NCBI RefSeq assembly: GCF_025989185.1
Contig: NZ_JAPDNT010000006.1
Span: 62,001 to 126,000, forward strand
Source: Limobrevibacterium gyesilva
GTDB taxonomy: Bacteria; Pseudomonadota; Alphaproteobacteria; Acetobacterales; Acetobacteraceae
Reading direction: 5' to 3'
DNA length: 64,000 bases
Below the pieces are notes generated by a model that had not been told where the DNA came from, searched no databases, and saw only the letters and a program-made list of their open reading frames with translations. Positions 19,286-27,720 of this stretch are shown here, piece by piece. The number at the start of each line of letters is the position of its first letter. Within the stretch, counting starts at the first letter, position 1. A program made the position numbers and the translations under genes.

Positions 19286-19597
19286 TCAGTGCGTCCAATT
19301 CTCGCTGCGGCCGAACTTGAAATTATCCGCATAGGCCTTCGGCTTCATCCGCCGCTGATGTGGCAGTTCCACCTCATACGCAAAACCCTGCTTCGCGGCA
19401 TAGGCCACGGCCTCATCGCGGGTCGCGAAGGTCAACCGCACCTGCCCCCTGGTGTCGGAACTGCCGATCCAGCCCATCAGCGGGTCGGCCCGGCGCGCCT
19501 CGGTCGGCTCGAACTCCAGCACCCATTCATGCGTGCCGGCCATGCCGGATTGCATCGCGGTCTTCGGCTGCTGGTAGATCCGTACCCTCGGCGCCAT
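19286..19597 (-). CDS. NADH dehydrogenase accessory subunit, NDUFS4-like (ETC complex I conserved region)
   Basis: A 103-residue protein corresponding to the conserved region of the complex I 18-kDa subunit: VRIYQQPKTAMQSGMAGTHEWVLEFEP near the N terminus, DPLMGWIGSSDTRGQVRLTFATRDEAVAYAAKQGF in the middle, and YADNFKFGRSENWTH at the end. In alphaproteobacteria this protein is a peripheral subunit of respiratory complex I. The ATG at 19597 has GGAG seven bases upstream; an in-frame ATG at 19609 is less well placed. It lies between tRNA-Pro and tRNA-Arg, all leftward. Confidence 0.88.
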   Translation of the reverse strand: MAPRVRIYQQPKTAMQSGMAGTHEWVLEFEPTEARRADPLMGWIGSSDTRGQVRLTFATRDEAVAYAAKQGFAYEVELPHQRRMKPKAYADNFKFGRSENWTH

Positions 19598-19620
19598 CAC
19601 TGTCTCCATATCCCGTTGGC

Positions 19621-19697
19621 TGGTCGGGGCGGCCGGACTCGAACCGGCGGCCTCGTGTACCCAAAACACGCGCGCTACCAGGCTGCGCCACGCCCCG
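19621..19697 (-). tRNA. tRNA-Pro (TGG anticodon)
   Basis: Cloverleaf on the minus strand: acceptor CGGGGCG/CGCCCCG, D arm GCGC/GCGC, anticodon stem CGTGT/ACACG with loop TTTGGGT, T stem GCCGG/CCGGC with loop TTCGAGT, discriminator A, encoded CCA. It ends about 24 bases before the NDUFS4-like gene start. Confidence 0.95.
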
Positions 19698-19776
19698 GAC
19701 CCTATCCGGTGCCCCACCCTTCCGGCGCGGGGCATCCGGCCGGCAAGCTATTGATGCGCCCCCGGCAAAGCAAGCC

Positions 19777-20268
19777 TCAGGGCGCGTTCGCGAAGATGCG
19801 CTGCAGCACCCTGTCGCCCACGCGGATGTCCAGCCGCTCCGCCGTGCCGGCCGCCACTTCCAGCGTCGCGCGCACCGGGCCATTGCTGTCGACGATCGCC
19901 AGGCTCTGCGGCACGGTGCGCTCGGCGATGTGGCGGATGCTGCCATCGGCGTTGATGAACAGCATGTCCAGGCTGCTGACGGTGTTACGCATCCACATCT
20001 GCGACGGCCGCGGCGCGCCCCAGTCGAACAGCATCCCGCCATCGGGCGGCACCTTGGGGCGGAACATCAGGCCGATGGTCTGTTGCGCCGGCGTCAGCGC
20101 CATCTCCACGATGAATTCGTGCCGCTTGCTGTCATGCGTCACGATCGTGAGCGGCTCCTTGGGCAGCTCGGGCTGCGGACCGGTCGGGTTCAGCCCGATC
20201 TGGGCGCGCGCCGGCAACGCCAGCGCGGCGCCGGAGAGCAGGGCAAGCACATGGCGGCGACGGATCAT
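19777..20268 (-). CDS. DUF192 domain-containing exported protein
   Basis: A 163-residue protein with a signal peptide (MIRRRHVLALLSGAALALPARA). The DUF192 core follows: EFIVEMALTPAQQTIGLMFRPKVPPDGGMLFDWG, then MWMRNTVSSLDMLFINADGSI and VLEVAAGTAERLDIRVGDRV. These are small beta-barrel-like periplasmic proteins with no established biochemical role. A GAAGG ribosome site precedes the start. It is 22 bases downstream of the deacetylase gene on the same strand. Confidence 0.88.
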   Translation of the reverse strand: MIRRRHVLALLSGAALALPARAQIGLNPTGPQPELPKEPLTIVTHDSKRHEFIVEMALTPAQQTIGLMFRPKVPPDGGMLFDWGAPRPSQMWMRNTVSSLDMLFINADGSIRHIAERTVPQSLAIVDSNGPVRATLEVAAGTAERLDIRVGDRVLQRIFANAP

Positions 20269-20289
20269 GCGGTCGGACCTTCGTTTGGT

Positions 20290-21408
20290 TCAAAGCTCTG
20301 CCAAGCGCCGCACCGCGTCGCGCACCGGCCCTTCCCGCGGCGCGTCGCGCAGCGTGGTGAACCAGTGCTCCGGCGGGTTGCGCCCGGCGGCGCGGTTATA
20401 GACCAGGCCACGCAGCACCGCCTCGGCCGCCGGCGTAGTGTGGTCAGGGATCGGCTGCCCGTTCAGCACCGCCCAGATCCCCGCCCAGCAGCGCCCGACG
20501 GCATAGGGGTTGTAGCCGCCCCCGCCCACCACCACCAGCCGCGGCGCCAGGTCGCGAATCGCCGCCACCACGCCGAAATGCGCGTTGTTGGACAGCGACA
20601 GCCGCGCCAGCGGGTCCTCCTCCAGCCCGTCCGCCCCCGATTGCAGCAGGATCGCCTGCGGGCGGCGGGCGTAGATCAACGGCAGCACCGCGGCCTCCAG
20701 CAGCCAGCGCAGCTCGGTGTCGTTGAACCCCGCGGGCACCGGAAAATTGCGCGCGGCCCCGCCGGCCCGATCGTCCGCCGCCCCGGTGAACGGCCAGCGG
20801 CCGGCCTCGTGGATGCTGATGGTCAGCACCCGGTCGTCGTCATGGAATGCGTCCTGCACCCCGTCGCCGTGATGCGCGTCGATGTCCAGATAGACGATGT
20901 TGTCCAGCCCCTGGTCCAGCCAGGTCAGGATCCCCAGCACGGGGTCGTTGAGGTAGCAGAACCCGCTGGCCCGGTCCGGCCGGCCGTGATGGGTGCCGCC
21001 GCCCGGGCAATGCACGATGCCGCCTTGCGCCACCATGCCCGCCGCCAGCATCACCCCGCCCGCCGAGATCGCCGGGCGGCGGAACACCTCGCGATAGACC
21101 GGGTTCCCATCGGCGCCGATGCGGAACCGCGCCCGGTCCTCGGCGCTCACCGCCTGCGTCGCCTCGGCCCGCTTCAGCGCGGCGATGTAGTCCGTGTGGT
21201 GGAAGCGCAGCAGTTGCGCATCGCTCGCCAGCGGCGCCTGCACGAAGGCGCTGTCATCCAGCCACCCCATCGCCCGCGCCAGATCGGTGCAGGTGGAGAC
21301 GCGCGGCACCGCCAGCGGATGCTTCGGCCCATAGGTCGAATGGCGATAGATCTCGCTGCCGACATAGACCGGACGCAGCCGCGGATCAGGCGCCTGCGCC
21401 CCTGCCAT
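20290..21408 (-). CDS. histone deacetylase/AcuC/AphA-fold amidohydrolase
   Basis: About 372 residues with an intact class I/II deacetylase active site: HCPGGGTHHGRPDRASGFCYLND (paired catalytic histidines), YLDIDAHHGDGVQDAF (zinc aspartate and histidine), SIHEAGRWPFTG and VVGGGGYNPYA (second zinc region). Bacterial members deacetylate acetylpolyamines or acetyl-lysine proteins, or act in acetoin use; the ligand is not readable. The ATG at 21408 follows GGGTGG; a GTG at 21417 is the alternative. It follows the PrpB-like gene closely on the same strand. Confidence 0.85.
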   Translation of the reverse strand: MAGAQAPDPRLRPVYVGSEIYRHSTYGPKHPLAVPRVSTCTDLARAMGWLDDSAFVQAPLASDAQLLRFHHTDYIAALKRAEATQAVSAEDRARFRIGADGNPVYREVFRRPAISAGGVMLAAGMVAQGGIVHCPGGGTHHGRPDRASGFCYLNDPVLGILTWLDQGLDNIVYLDIDAHHGDGVQDAFHDDDRVLTISIHEAGRWPFTGAADDRAGGAARNFPVPAGFNDTELRWLLEAAVLPLIYARRPQAILLQSGADGLEEDPLARLSLSNNAHFGVVAAIRDLAPRLVVVGGGGYNPYAVGRCWAGIWAVLNGQPIPDHTTPAAEAVLRGLVYNRAAGRNPPEHWFTTLRDAPREGPVRDAVRRLAEL

Positions 21409-21424
21409 ATGCGCCACCCAGCAA

Positions 21425-22345
21425 TCACGCCACCTGGGGCATCGCCGTCGGAATCACCGTCTTCACGATCGAGGCGTCCAGCGCCTCGTAGTCGTGATAG
21501 CCGATCGTTGCATACAGCTCGGCCCGGGTCTGCATCCGGTCCACCATCCTGTGCGTGCCGCCGTCGCGCCGGATCGCCGCATATAGCTCCTCCTGCGCCT
21601 TGTTGGCCACGCGCAGCGAACTCACCGGCCAGATCACCATGCGGTAGCCCATCTGCTCGAACTCGCGCGCAGTGAAGAACGGGGTGCGGCCGAACTCGGT
21701 CATGTTGGCCAGCAGCGGCGCGTTCACCCGGCTGGCGAATTCGCGGAACATCTCCGCCGTGGTCAGCGCCTCCGGGAAGATCGCATCGGCCCCGGCGTCC
21801 AGGTACAGCCGCGCCCGCGCCACCGCCCCGTCCATGCCCTCGCTGGCCGCGGCATCGGTGCGGGCGATGATGAACAGGTGCCGGCGCGCCTTGCGGGCGG
21901 CAGCCACCTTGGCGGCCATGTCATGCGCGTCAGCCAGCTTCTTGTCGTTCAGGTGGCCGCATTTCTTCGGCAGCAGCTGGTCCTCGATATGCACCGCCGC
22001 CGCCCCCGCATCCTCGAAGCTGCGCACCATGTGCATCACGTTCAGCGCCTCGCCGTAGCCGGTGTCGCCGTCCACCAGCACCGGCAGGCCGGAGGCGCGG
22101 GCCACCTGGCGGATGAAGAAGCACACCTCGTCCACGGTGATGATGCCGAGATCGGGCAGGCCCATCGAGGCGGTCATCGCCGCCCCCGACAAATACGCTG
22201 CCTCGAACCCCGCGGCCTTGGCCTGCAGCGACGCCTGGCCGTTATGGGTGCCGGGTATCTGCAGAATGCCGCCACGTGCCAGCAGGCGCCGGAAGCGCTC
22301 GCCCGCGGGCTCGGCGGGAAGATCGTCGGCGACCAGATACGTCAT
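21425..22345 (-). CDS. prpB: isocitrate lyase/PEP mutase family enzyme, probably methylisocitrate lyase
   Basis: A 306-residue enzyme. PVLVDGDTGYG near residue 89 binds magnesium, and AVHIEDQLLPKKCGHLNDKKL near 116 holds the active-site loop cysteine in KKCGH, the pattern of methylisocitrate and isocitrate lyases. The C-terminal part (MGYRMVIWPVSSLRVANKA) is typical of the PrpB-like branch. The predicted reaction is cleavage of 2-methylisocitrate to pyruvate and succinate, but related oxaloacetate decarboxylases and carboxyPEP mutases share the fold. No prpC or prpD is nearby. A GAGGAACCC ribosome site precedes the start; the antiporter gene ends 12 bases upstream. Confidence 0.75.
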   Translation of the reverse strand: MTYLVADDLPAEPAGERFRRLLARGGILQIPGTHNGQASLQAKAAGFEAAYLSGAAMTASMGLPDLGIITVDEVCFFIRQVARASGLPVLVDGDTGYGEALNVMHMVRSFEDAGAAAVHIEDQLLPKKCGHLNDKKLADAHDMAAKVAAARKARRHLFIIARTDAAASEGMDGAVARARLYLDAGADAIFPEALTTAEMFREFASRVNAPLLANMTEFGRTPFFTAREFEQMGYRMVIWPVSSLRVANKAQEELYAAIRRDGGTHRMVDRMQTRAELYATIGYHDYEALDASIVKTVIPTAMPQVA

Positions 22346-22357
22346 GGCAGGGTTCCT

Positions 22358-23776
22358 CTATACGAAGAAGATCAGGGTCAGCAGCACGAAGACGGGCAGC
22401 ATGATGGCGCAGGACCACGCCATGTAGCCGAAGAAGCCGGGCATGCGCACGCTGCGATGCGCCGCGATCGTGCGCACCATCAGGTTGGGCGCATTGCCGA
22501 TATAGGTCAGCGCGCCGAAGAATACGGCCCCCGCGGCGATGGCCCGCAGCGTGCCGCTCAGCTCGCCGGTCAACAGCGCGGGATCGTTCCCGGCGAGCTG
22601 GAAGAACACCAGATAGGTCGGCGCGTTGTCCAGGAACGCCGACAGGGTGCCGGCCAGCCAGAAATACGCCAGCGGGATCGGCCGCCCCCCGGCGTCCGTC
22701 ATCAGCGCCAGCAGCGGCGCCAGCGGCCCCTCCCGCCCGGCCGCGAGCATGGCCAGCACCGGCCCGATGGTGATGAAGATGGCCGCGAACAGCTTGGCCA
22801 CCTCGGCCATCGGCGCCCAGGTAAACAGGTTGCCCTCGCGCACCGCGGCCGGCGTCACCAGCAGCGACACCGCGGCGACCGCCACGAACACGGCCATACC
22901 GCCCAGCCGCTCCAGCTCGATCGCCTGACCCAGGATCTGCGCCGTCCCGGGGTGCCACATCCCCTGCGCCAGCACGGTCGCCACCACCACGCCGATCAGC
23001 GCCACGTTGGGCCGGCCACGCACCCGGATCCGCTGTACACGGGCCGGCTGCGGGTCGCGCGCCGCCAGATGCCGGTCAAGCAGCCAGAACGCCGCCAGCA
23101 GCGGCACCGCCACCACCAGCATCGGCGCTGTCAGGTTGCGCAGCGGCCAGAAGAACGGCACGCCGTGCAGGAAGCCGATATACAGCGGCGGATCGCCCAG
23201 CGGCGTGGTGGCGCCGCCGACATTGGCGCACAGCAGGATGAAGAACACGACGATATGCACCCGCCGCCGCCGGTGGGAGTTGGCGCGCAGCAGCGGATGG
23301 ATCAGCACCATCGACACCCCGGTGGTCCCCATCACCCCCGCAAGCATGGTGCCGAGGGCCAGCAGCAGCGTGTTCCCCCGGGGCGTCCCCCACGGCCCGC
23401 CTTCCAGCAGGATGCCGCCGCCCACCGTGAACAGCGCCAGCAGCAGCGTTACGAAAGGCAGGTATTCCAGCAGGATGGCATGCCACACGGCGGCGCCCGC
23501 CACGCCGACACCCTGCATGACCGCCAGCGGCAGCACCAGCGCCAGCGTCCATCCCGCCGCGACGGCCCCCATCCGCCGATGCCAGAAATGCGGCGCCAGC
23601 ACCGGCATCAGCGCGATCGACAGCAGCACCCCGGCGAACGGAACGCCCCACTCCGGCCCGGGCGCCGCACCCCCGGGCGGTGCCGCCAGCGCCGCACCCG
23701 GAGCAAGGCTGGCCAACAGCGCCGTCCCACCCCACATCCAGGCAGCGCCGCGGCGAAAGGGGGGGGATGATTGCAT
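22358..23776 (-). CDS. sodium:proton antiporter-like transporter (citrate/arsenite ion-transporter superfamily)
   Basis: A 472-residue protein with a signal-like N terminus (to about residue 32, ending ALAAPP) and some eleven or twelve hydrophobic segments. Features include LPFVTLLLALFTVGGGILLEGGPWGTPRGNTLLL, CANVGGATTPLGDPPLYIGFLHGVPF and FLDNAPTYLVFFQLAG, the NhaD/CitM-type helical hairpins. Substrate is uncertain: sodium/proton exchange or a carboxylate. The start at 23776 has AGGGG upstream. Cotranscription with prpB is likely. It is divergent from coxG with only 77 bases between. Confidence 0.75.
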   Translation of the reverse strand: MQSSPPFRRGAAWMWGGTALLASLAPGAALAAPPGGAAPGPEWGVPFAGVLLSIALMPVLAPHFWHRRMGAVAAGWTLALVLPLAVMQGVGVAGAAVWHAILLEYLPFVTLLLALFTVGGGILLEGGPWGTPRGNTLLLALGTMLAGVMGTTGVSMVLIHPLLRANSHRRRRVHIVVFFILLCANVGGATTPLGDPPLYIGFLHGVPFFWPLRNLTAPMLVVAVPLLAAFWLLDRHLAARDPQPARVQRIRVRGRPNVALIGVVVATVLAQGMWHPGTAQILGQAIELERLGGMAVFVAVAAVSLLVTPAAVREGNLFTWAPMAEVAKLFAAIFITIGPVLAMLAAGREGPLAPLLALMTDAGGRPIPLAYFWLAGTLSAFLDNAPTYLVFFQLAGNDPALLTGELSGTLRAIAAGAVFFGALTYIGNAPNLMVRTIAAHRSVRMPGFFGYMAWSCAIMLPVFVLLTLIFFV

Positions 23777-23853
23777 GGCCCAACCCCTATAAGTAACGTC
23801 CAGTGCGCGCAACCTTAGGCACCTACGCCGCGCGGAACGGAGAACGGCCCGAC

Positions 23854-24459
23854 ATGGACATGACCGGCGAGCGGCGGATTCCAGCGCCGCGCGAGAAGGT
23901 ATGGAACGCCCTGAACGACAACGCGATCCTCAAGGCCGCGATTCCCGGCTGCGAAAGCCTGGAGCGGGAGGGGGACGACAGCCTGAAGGCCACCGCCTCG
24001 GTCAAGATCGGCCCGATTTCCGCCCGGTTCGCCGGCAAGGTCCGGCTGCTCGACCTCGATCCCCCAAACGGCTATCGCATCGAGGGCGAGGGCCAGGGCG
24101 GCGTCGCCGGCTTCGCCAAGGGCGGCGCCGTGGTGACATTGATCCCCGACGGCAGCGACACCATCCTGAAATACGACGTGAAGGCCCAGGTCGGCGGCAA
24201 GATCGCCCAGCTCGGTGCGCGCCTGATCGACGCGACCGCCAAGCAGATGGCCGACGCCTTCTTCGACCGCTTCGCCGCCCAGGTGGCGCCGCCCGTCGAG
24301 GCCGAAGCCGCCGGCGCGCCACCGGCCGCCGCCGCGGCCCCCTCCGTCAGCGTGCTCGGCATGCTGCCGCGCGAGCCGATGGGCTTTCCCATCATCGCCT
24401 GGATCGGCGTGGCCCTCTTCCTGGCCATCCTCGTGCTGCTGTTCGGAAGCCTGCTCTGA
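23854..24459 (+). CDS. coxG: CoxG-type SRPBCC protein (carbon monoxide dehydrogenase subunit G)
   Basis: A 201-residue protein. Residues 1-145 form a CoxG/SRPBCC domain (MTGERRIPAPREKVWNALNDNAILKAAIPGCESL, then ISARFAGKVRLLDLDPPNGYRIEGEG). The C terminus is one hydrophobic helix (IIAWIGVALFLAILVLLFGSLL), a membrane anchor. In CO-oxidising bacteria CoxG is thought to tether the dehydrogenase to the membrane, but CoxG-like genes accompany many molybdenum hydroxylases. It begins the rightward maturation cluster. Confidence 0.85.
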   Translation: MDMTGERRIPAPREKVWNALNDNAILKAAIPGCESLEREGDDSLKATASVKIGPISARFAGKVRLLDLDPPNGYRIEGEGQGGVAGFAKGGAVVTLIPDGSDTILKYDVKAQVGGKIAQLGARLIDATAKQMADAFFDRFAAQVAPPVEAEAAGAPPAAAAAPSVSVLGMLPREPMGFPIIAWIGVALFLAILVLLFGSLL

Positions 24460-24561
24460 GCGAAATTTCCGGCACAGCGCCCTGTTTGCAAAGGATAATT
24501 TCACGGTGACGAACGCCTGCCCAGCCTTCAGCGCCCCCCTCCACGCCAAGGGGGTCGCGTA

Positions 24562-25461
24562 ATGCTCCCCTCCTCCGTCACCGAAACCGCATCGCTCCTC
24601 GCCGCCGGCGGCTATGTCGCGGACACCGCGCTGGCCACCACCGTGTTCCTGGCCCTGTCCATGCGGCGCCCGCTGTTCCTGGAAGGCGAGCCCGGCACCG
24701 GCAAGACCGAGATCGCCAAGGTCCTCGCCGCCGGCCTGAACCGCCGCCTGGTCCGGCTGCAATGCTATGACGGCCTCGATCTCGCGGCCGCCGCCTATGA
24801 GTGGGATCATGCCCGCCAGCTGATGATGATCCGCATCGCCGAGGCTGCGGGCACGGTCGACCGCCACACGCTGGCCGGCGACATCTATTCCCGCGAATTC
24901 CTGCAGCCCCGCCCGCTGTTGAGCGCGATCGACCCGGACCAGCCGCCCGCCGTGCTGCTGATCGACGAGCTCGACCGCGCCGACGAGCCGTTCGAGGCGT
25001 TCCTGCTGGAAGTGCTCGCCGACTTCCAGCTCACCATCCCGGAATACGGCACCGTCCACGCCGCTGTCCCGCCGGTGGTGGTGCTGACTTCCAACCGCAC
25101 CCGCGAGGTGCATGACGCCATCCGCCGGCGCTGCCTCTACCACTGGGTCGACTACCCCGACGCGCGGCGCGAGCGCCAGATCCTGGCCCGCAAGGCCCCC
25201 GGCGTGTCCGAGAAGCTGTCGGCCGAGATCGTCGCCTTCGTGCAGCGCCTGCGCAGCGAGGACCTGTTCAAGCTGCCCGGCGTCGCCGAAACCATCGACT
25301 GGGCCAGCGCGCTCACCCATCTCGACCAGCACGAGCTGGCCCCCGAGGCGGTGGATGAAACGCTCGGCGTTCTCCTGAAATATCAGGATGATATCGCCAA
25401 GATCAAAGGTGCGGAGGCAGCCCGCCTGGTGGGTGAGGTCCGCGCCGCGGCGGCGGCATGA
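24562..25461 (+). CDS. coxD: MoxR/CoxD-type AAA+ ATPase
   Basis: A 299-residue AAA+ ATPase with Walker A GEPGTGKTEIAKV near residue 41, Walker B VLLIDELDRAD near 132, a sensor 1 asparagine in VVVLTSNRTREVHDA and the arginine finger region RRRCLYHWVDYP. CoxD-type proteins, with a von Willebrand partner, act as chaperones inserting the sulfido-copper-molybdenum or similar cofactor. The downstream VWA gene overlaps it by four bases, supporting that partnership. An AAGGGGG ribosome site precedes the start. Confidence 0.9.
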   Translation: MLPSSVTETASLLAAGGYVADTALATTVFLALSMRRPLFLEGEPGTGKTEIAKVLAAGLNRRLVRLQCYDGLDLAAAAYEWDHARQLMMIRIAEAAGTVDRHTLAGDIYSREFLQPRPLLSAIDPDQPPAVLLIDELDRADEPFEAFLLEVLADFQLTIPEYGTVHAAVPPVVVLTSNRTREVHDAIRRRCLYHWVDYPDARRERQILARKAPGVSEKLSAEIVAFVQRLRSEDLFKLPGVAETIDWASALTHLDQHELAPEAVDETLGVLLKYQDDIAKIKGAEAARLVGEVRAAAAA

Positions 25462-26675
25462 CGCCAGCGGGCGGACCGCAACCGGGCGGCAAGATGGCCG
25501 CCAACGTGATGCATTTCGCCCGGTTGCTGCGCCGCGCCGGCCTGCCGGTGGGCCCGTCCGACATGCTGGCCGCCCAGGAGGCCCTCGGTCTCATCGATAT
25601 CGGCCGCCGCGATCACGTCCGCACCGCCCTGCGCACCACCATGGTGCACCGCCACGAGCATGAGGACCTGTTCAACCAGGCCTTCGTGATGTTCTGGCGC
25701 GACCCCGAACTGGCCCGCACCGCTGCCGCCATGGCGCTGCTGGAGGCGGCGAAGGAGAAGCGCCCCGAGCGCGCGCCGCCCGGCAGCCGCCGCCTCGCCG
25801 AGGCGATGGCGAGCCCGCAGGAGAAGCGCCCGCGCCCGCAGGACGAACCGCCGCAGATCGAGGCGGACATGACCGTCTCCGAGCGCGAACGGCTGCAGCA
25901 GATGGATTTCGAGGCGATGAGCGCCGCGGACATCGCCAACGCCAAGACCGAGATCCGCCGTCTGGCCCTGCCGCTCTCCCTGCACCGCACCCGCCGCCTG
26001 CGCCCGGACCCGGCGGGCCCGCATGTGGACCTGCGCGCCACCATCCGCTCCAGCCTGCGCCATGGCGGCGAGATCCTGTCGATCGACAGCAGCCGCAGGG
26101 TCACCCGCCCGCCGCCGCTGGTCGCGCTTTGCGACATCTCCGGATCGATGTCGCGTTACGCCCAGATTCTGCTGCATTTCCTCCACGCCGTCGCGAACGA
26201 CCGCGACCGCGTGTCGGTGTTCCTGTTCGGCACCCGCCTGTCCAACATCACCCGCCAGCTTCGCCACCGCGACCCCGAGGTGGCGTTCCAGCTGGTCGCC
26301 CACGCCGTGCCCGACTGGTCCGGCGGCACTCGCATCGGCGAGGCGCTGAGCCTGTTCAACCGCAACTGGGCCCGCCGCGTGCTCGGCCAGGGCGCGGTCG
26401 TCCTGCTGATCACCGACGGGCTGGACCGCGACGGCGCGACCGGCCTCGCCGAGAACATGGAGCGGCTGCACAAATCCTGCCGCCGCGTGATCTGGCTCAA
26501 CCCGCTGTTGCGATGGGACGGGTTCGAACCCAAATCCCAGGGCATCCGCGCGATGCTCCCCCATGTGGACGAGTTCCGCCCGATCCACAATCTGGCCAGC
26601 CTGCGCGAACTGGTCGAAACCCTGTCCCGTCCGAGCAACCCCCGGGCGATGGACGCCTGGAGAGTGGCCCTATGA
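25458..26675 (+). CDS. coxE: CoxE-type von Willebrand factor A domain protein
   Basis: A 405-residue protein. The N-terminal half is the helical part common to CoxE proteins. The C-terminal VWA domain has a MIDAS motif DISGSMSRY near residue 225, a threonine in SGGTRIGEAL and an ITDGLDRDG aspartate, so metal binding looks intact. It works with the MoxR-like ATPase in activation of the molybdoenzyme. It is coupled on both sides by four-base ATGA overlaps. Confidence 0.9.
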   Translation: MTPAGGPQPGGKMAANVMHFARLLRRAGLPVGPSDMLAAQEALGLIDIGRRDHVRTALRTTMVHRHEHEDLFNQAFVMFWRDPELARTAAAMALLEAAKEKRPERAPPGSRRLAEAMASPQEKRPRPQDEPPQIEADMTVSERERLQQMDFEAMSAADIANAKTEIRRLALPLSLHRTRRLRPDPAGPHVDLRATIRSSLRHGGEILSIDSSRRVTRPPPLVALCDISGSMSRYAQILLHFLHAVANDRDRVSVFLFGTRLSNITRQLRHRDPEVAFQLVAHAVPDWSGGTRIGEALSLFNRNWARRVLGQGAVVLLITDGLDRDGATGLAENMERLHKSCRRVIWLNPLLRWDGFEPKSQGIRAMLPHVDEFRPIHNLASLRELVETLSRPSNPRAMDAWRVAL

Positions 26676-27013
26676 CCGACGCGACCCCTGCCCCTCAGCA
26701 AGCCGACGATATCCTCGCCCTCGCCGCCCAGTGGCGCGCCGCCGGCGAACAGGTCGCCGTCGCCACGGTCACGGAAACCTGGGGCAGCTCGCCCCGTCGC
26801 GCCGGCAGCCAGCTCGCCGTCACCGTCTCCGGCAAGATGGCCGGCTCGGTCAGCGGCGGCTGCATCGAGGGCGCGGTGGCCGACGCCGCCATGAAGACCA
26901 TCCAGACCGGCGTGCCGCAACTGCTGGATTTCGGCATCACCAACGAGCGTGCCTGGGAAGTGGGCCTAGCCTGCGGCGGCAAGCTGAAGGTGTTCGTGGA
27001 GAAGCTGGCATGA
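26672..27013 (+). CDS. XdhC/CoxI family protein, N-terminal-domain-only
   Basis: A 113-residue protein equal to the N-terminal XdhC/CoxI domain alone: VAVATVTETWGSSPRRAGSQLAV, then SGKMAGSVSGGCIEGAVADAA with the conserved GGC cysteine. XdhC proteins bind and sulfurate the molybdenum cofactor before insertion into hydroxylases. Here the second (Rossmann) half is encoded by a separate gene that overlaps by four bases. I see no frameshift that would simply fuse them: stop and start are tidy ATGA couplings. The two may form a heteromer. Confidence 0.88.
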   Translation: MTDATPAPQQADDILALAAQWRAAGEQVAVATVTETWGSSPRRAGSQLAVTVSGKMAGSVSGGCIEGAVADAAMKTIQTGVPQLLDFGITNERAWEVGLACGGKLKVFVEKLA

Positions 27014-27720
27014 CCCCGGACCTGCTCGCCGCCCTCACCGCCGCGCGCGCGGCCAAACGCCCGGTCGTCGTCGCTACCAGGCTGCCGTCCGGCGAGCAAA
27101 TGCTGCTGCCGTCCCCTGATGCCGGGCCCGAACTGGCAGCCGCCGCCGCGCGTGCGCTTGACCGCGACGAGAGCGACACGGTGAAGCTCGCGGACGGCGC
27201 CTGGTTCCTGCACGTCTTCAACCCGCCGCAGCGCCTGGTGGTGGTGGGCGCCGTGCACATCGCCCAGGCCCTGGTGCCGATGGCCGCCCAGCTCGGCCTC
27301 AACGTCATCGTGGTCGATCCCCGCGGCTCCTTCGCCACCGCGGAGCGCTTCCCCAACGTCACCATCATGACCGACTGGCCGGACGAGGCGATGGACGCCC
27401 TGGTGCCGGACGCACGCACCGCCGTCGTCACCCTTACCCACGACCCGAAGCTCGACGACCCCGCCCTCGACCGCGCTTTGCGCAGCCGCGCCTTCTATAT
27501 CGGCGCCCTCGGCAGCCGGAAGACCCACGCCGCCCGCCTCAAGCGCCTGCGCGAACTCGGCCACGGCGAGGAAGCCCTGGCCCGTATCCGCGGCCCCGTC
27601 GGCCTGGACCTCGAGGCGGTGACGGCCCCCGAAATCGCCCTGTCCATCCTGGCCGAATTCGTTGCCGTGCGCCGCAACGCCCCGCTCGCGACCAAGACGG
27701 CCGCAAAGGCCGCGGCATGA
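27010..27720 (+). CDS. XdhC Rossmann-domain protein (C-terminal half)
   Basis: A 236-residue protein. After a short CoxI-like N terminus it has the XdhC C-terminal Rossmann fold: RLVVVGAVHIAQALVPMAAQLGLNVIVVDPRGSFATAERFP near residue 77, VVTLTHDPKLDDPAL, and FYIGALGSRKTHAARLKRL. It completes the preceding 113-residue half. The predicted role is molybdenum cofactor sulfuration or delivery. It overlaps the next gene by four bases. Confidence 0.9.
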   Translation: MTPDLLAALTAARAAKRPVVVATRLPSGEQMLLPSPDAGPELAAAAARALDRDESDTVKLADGAWFLHVFNPPQRLVVVGAVHIAQALVPMAAQLGLNVIVVDPRGSFATAERFPNVTIMTDWPDEAMDALVPDARTAVVTLTHDPKLDDPALDRALRSRAFYIGALGSRKTHAARLKRLRELGHGEEALARIRGPVGLDLEAVTAPEIALSILAEFVAVRRNAPLATKTAAKAAA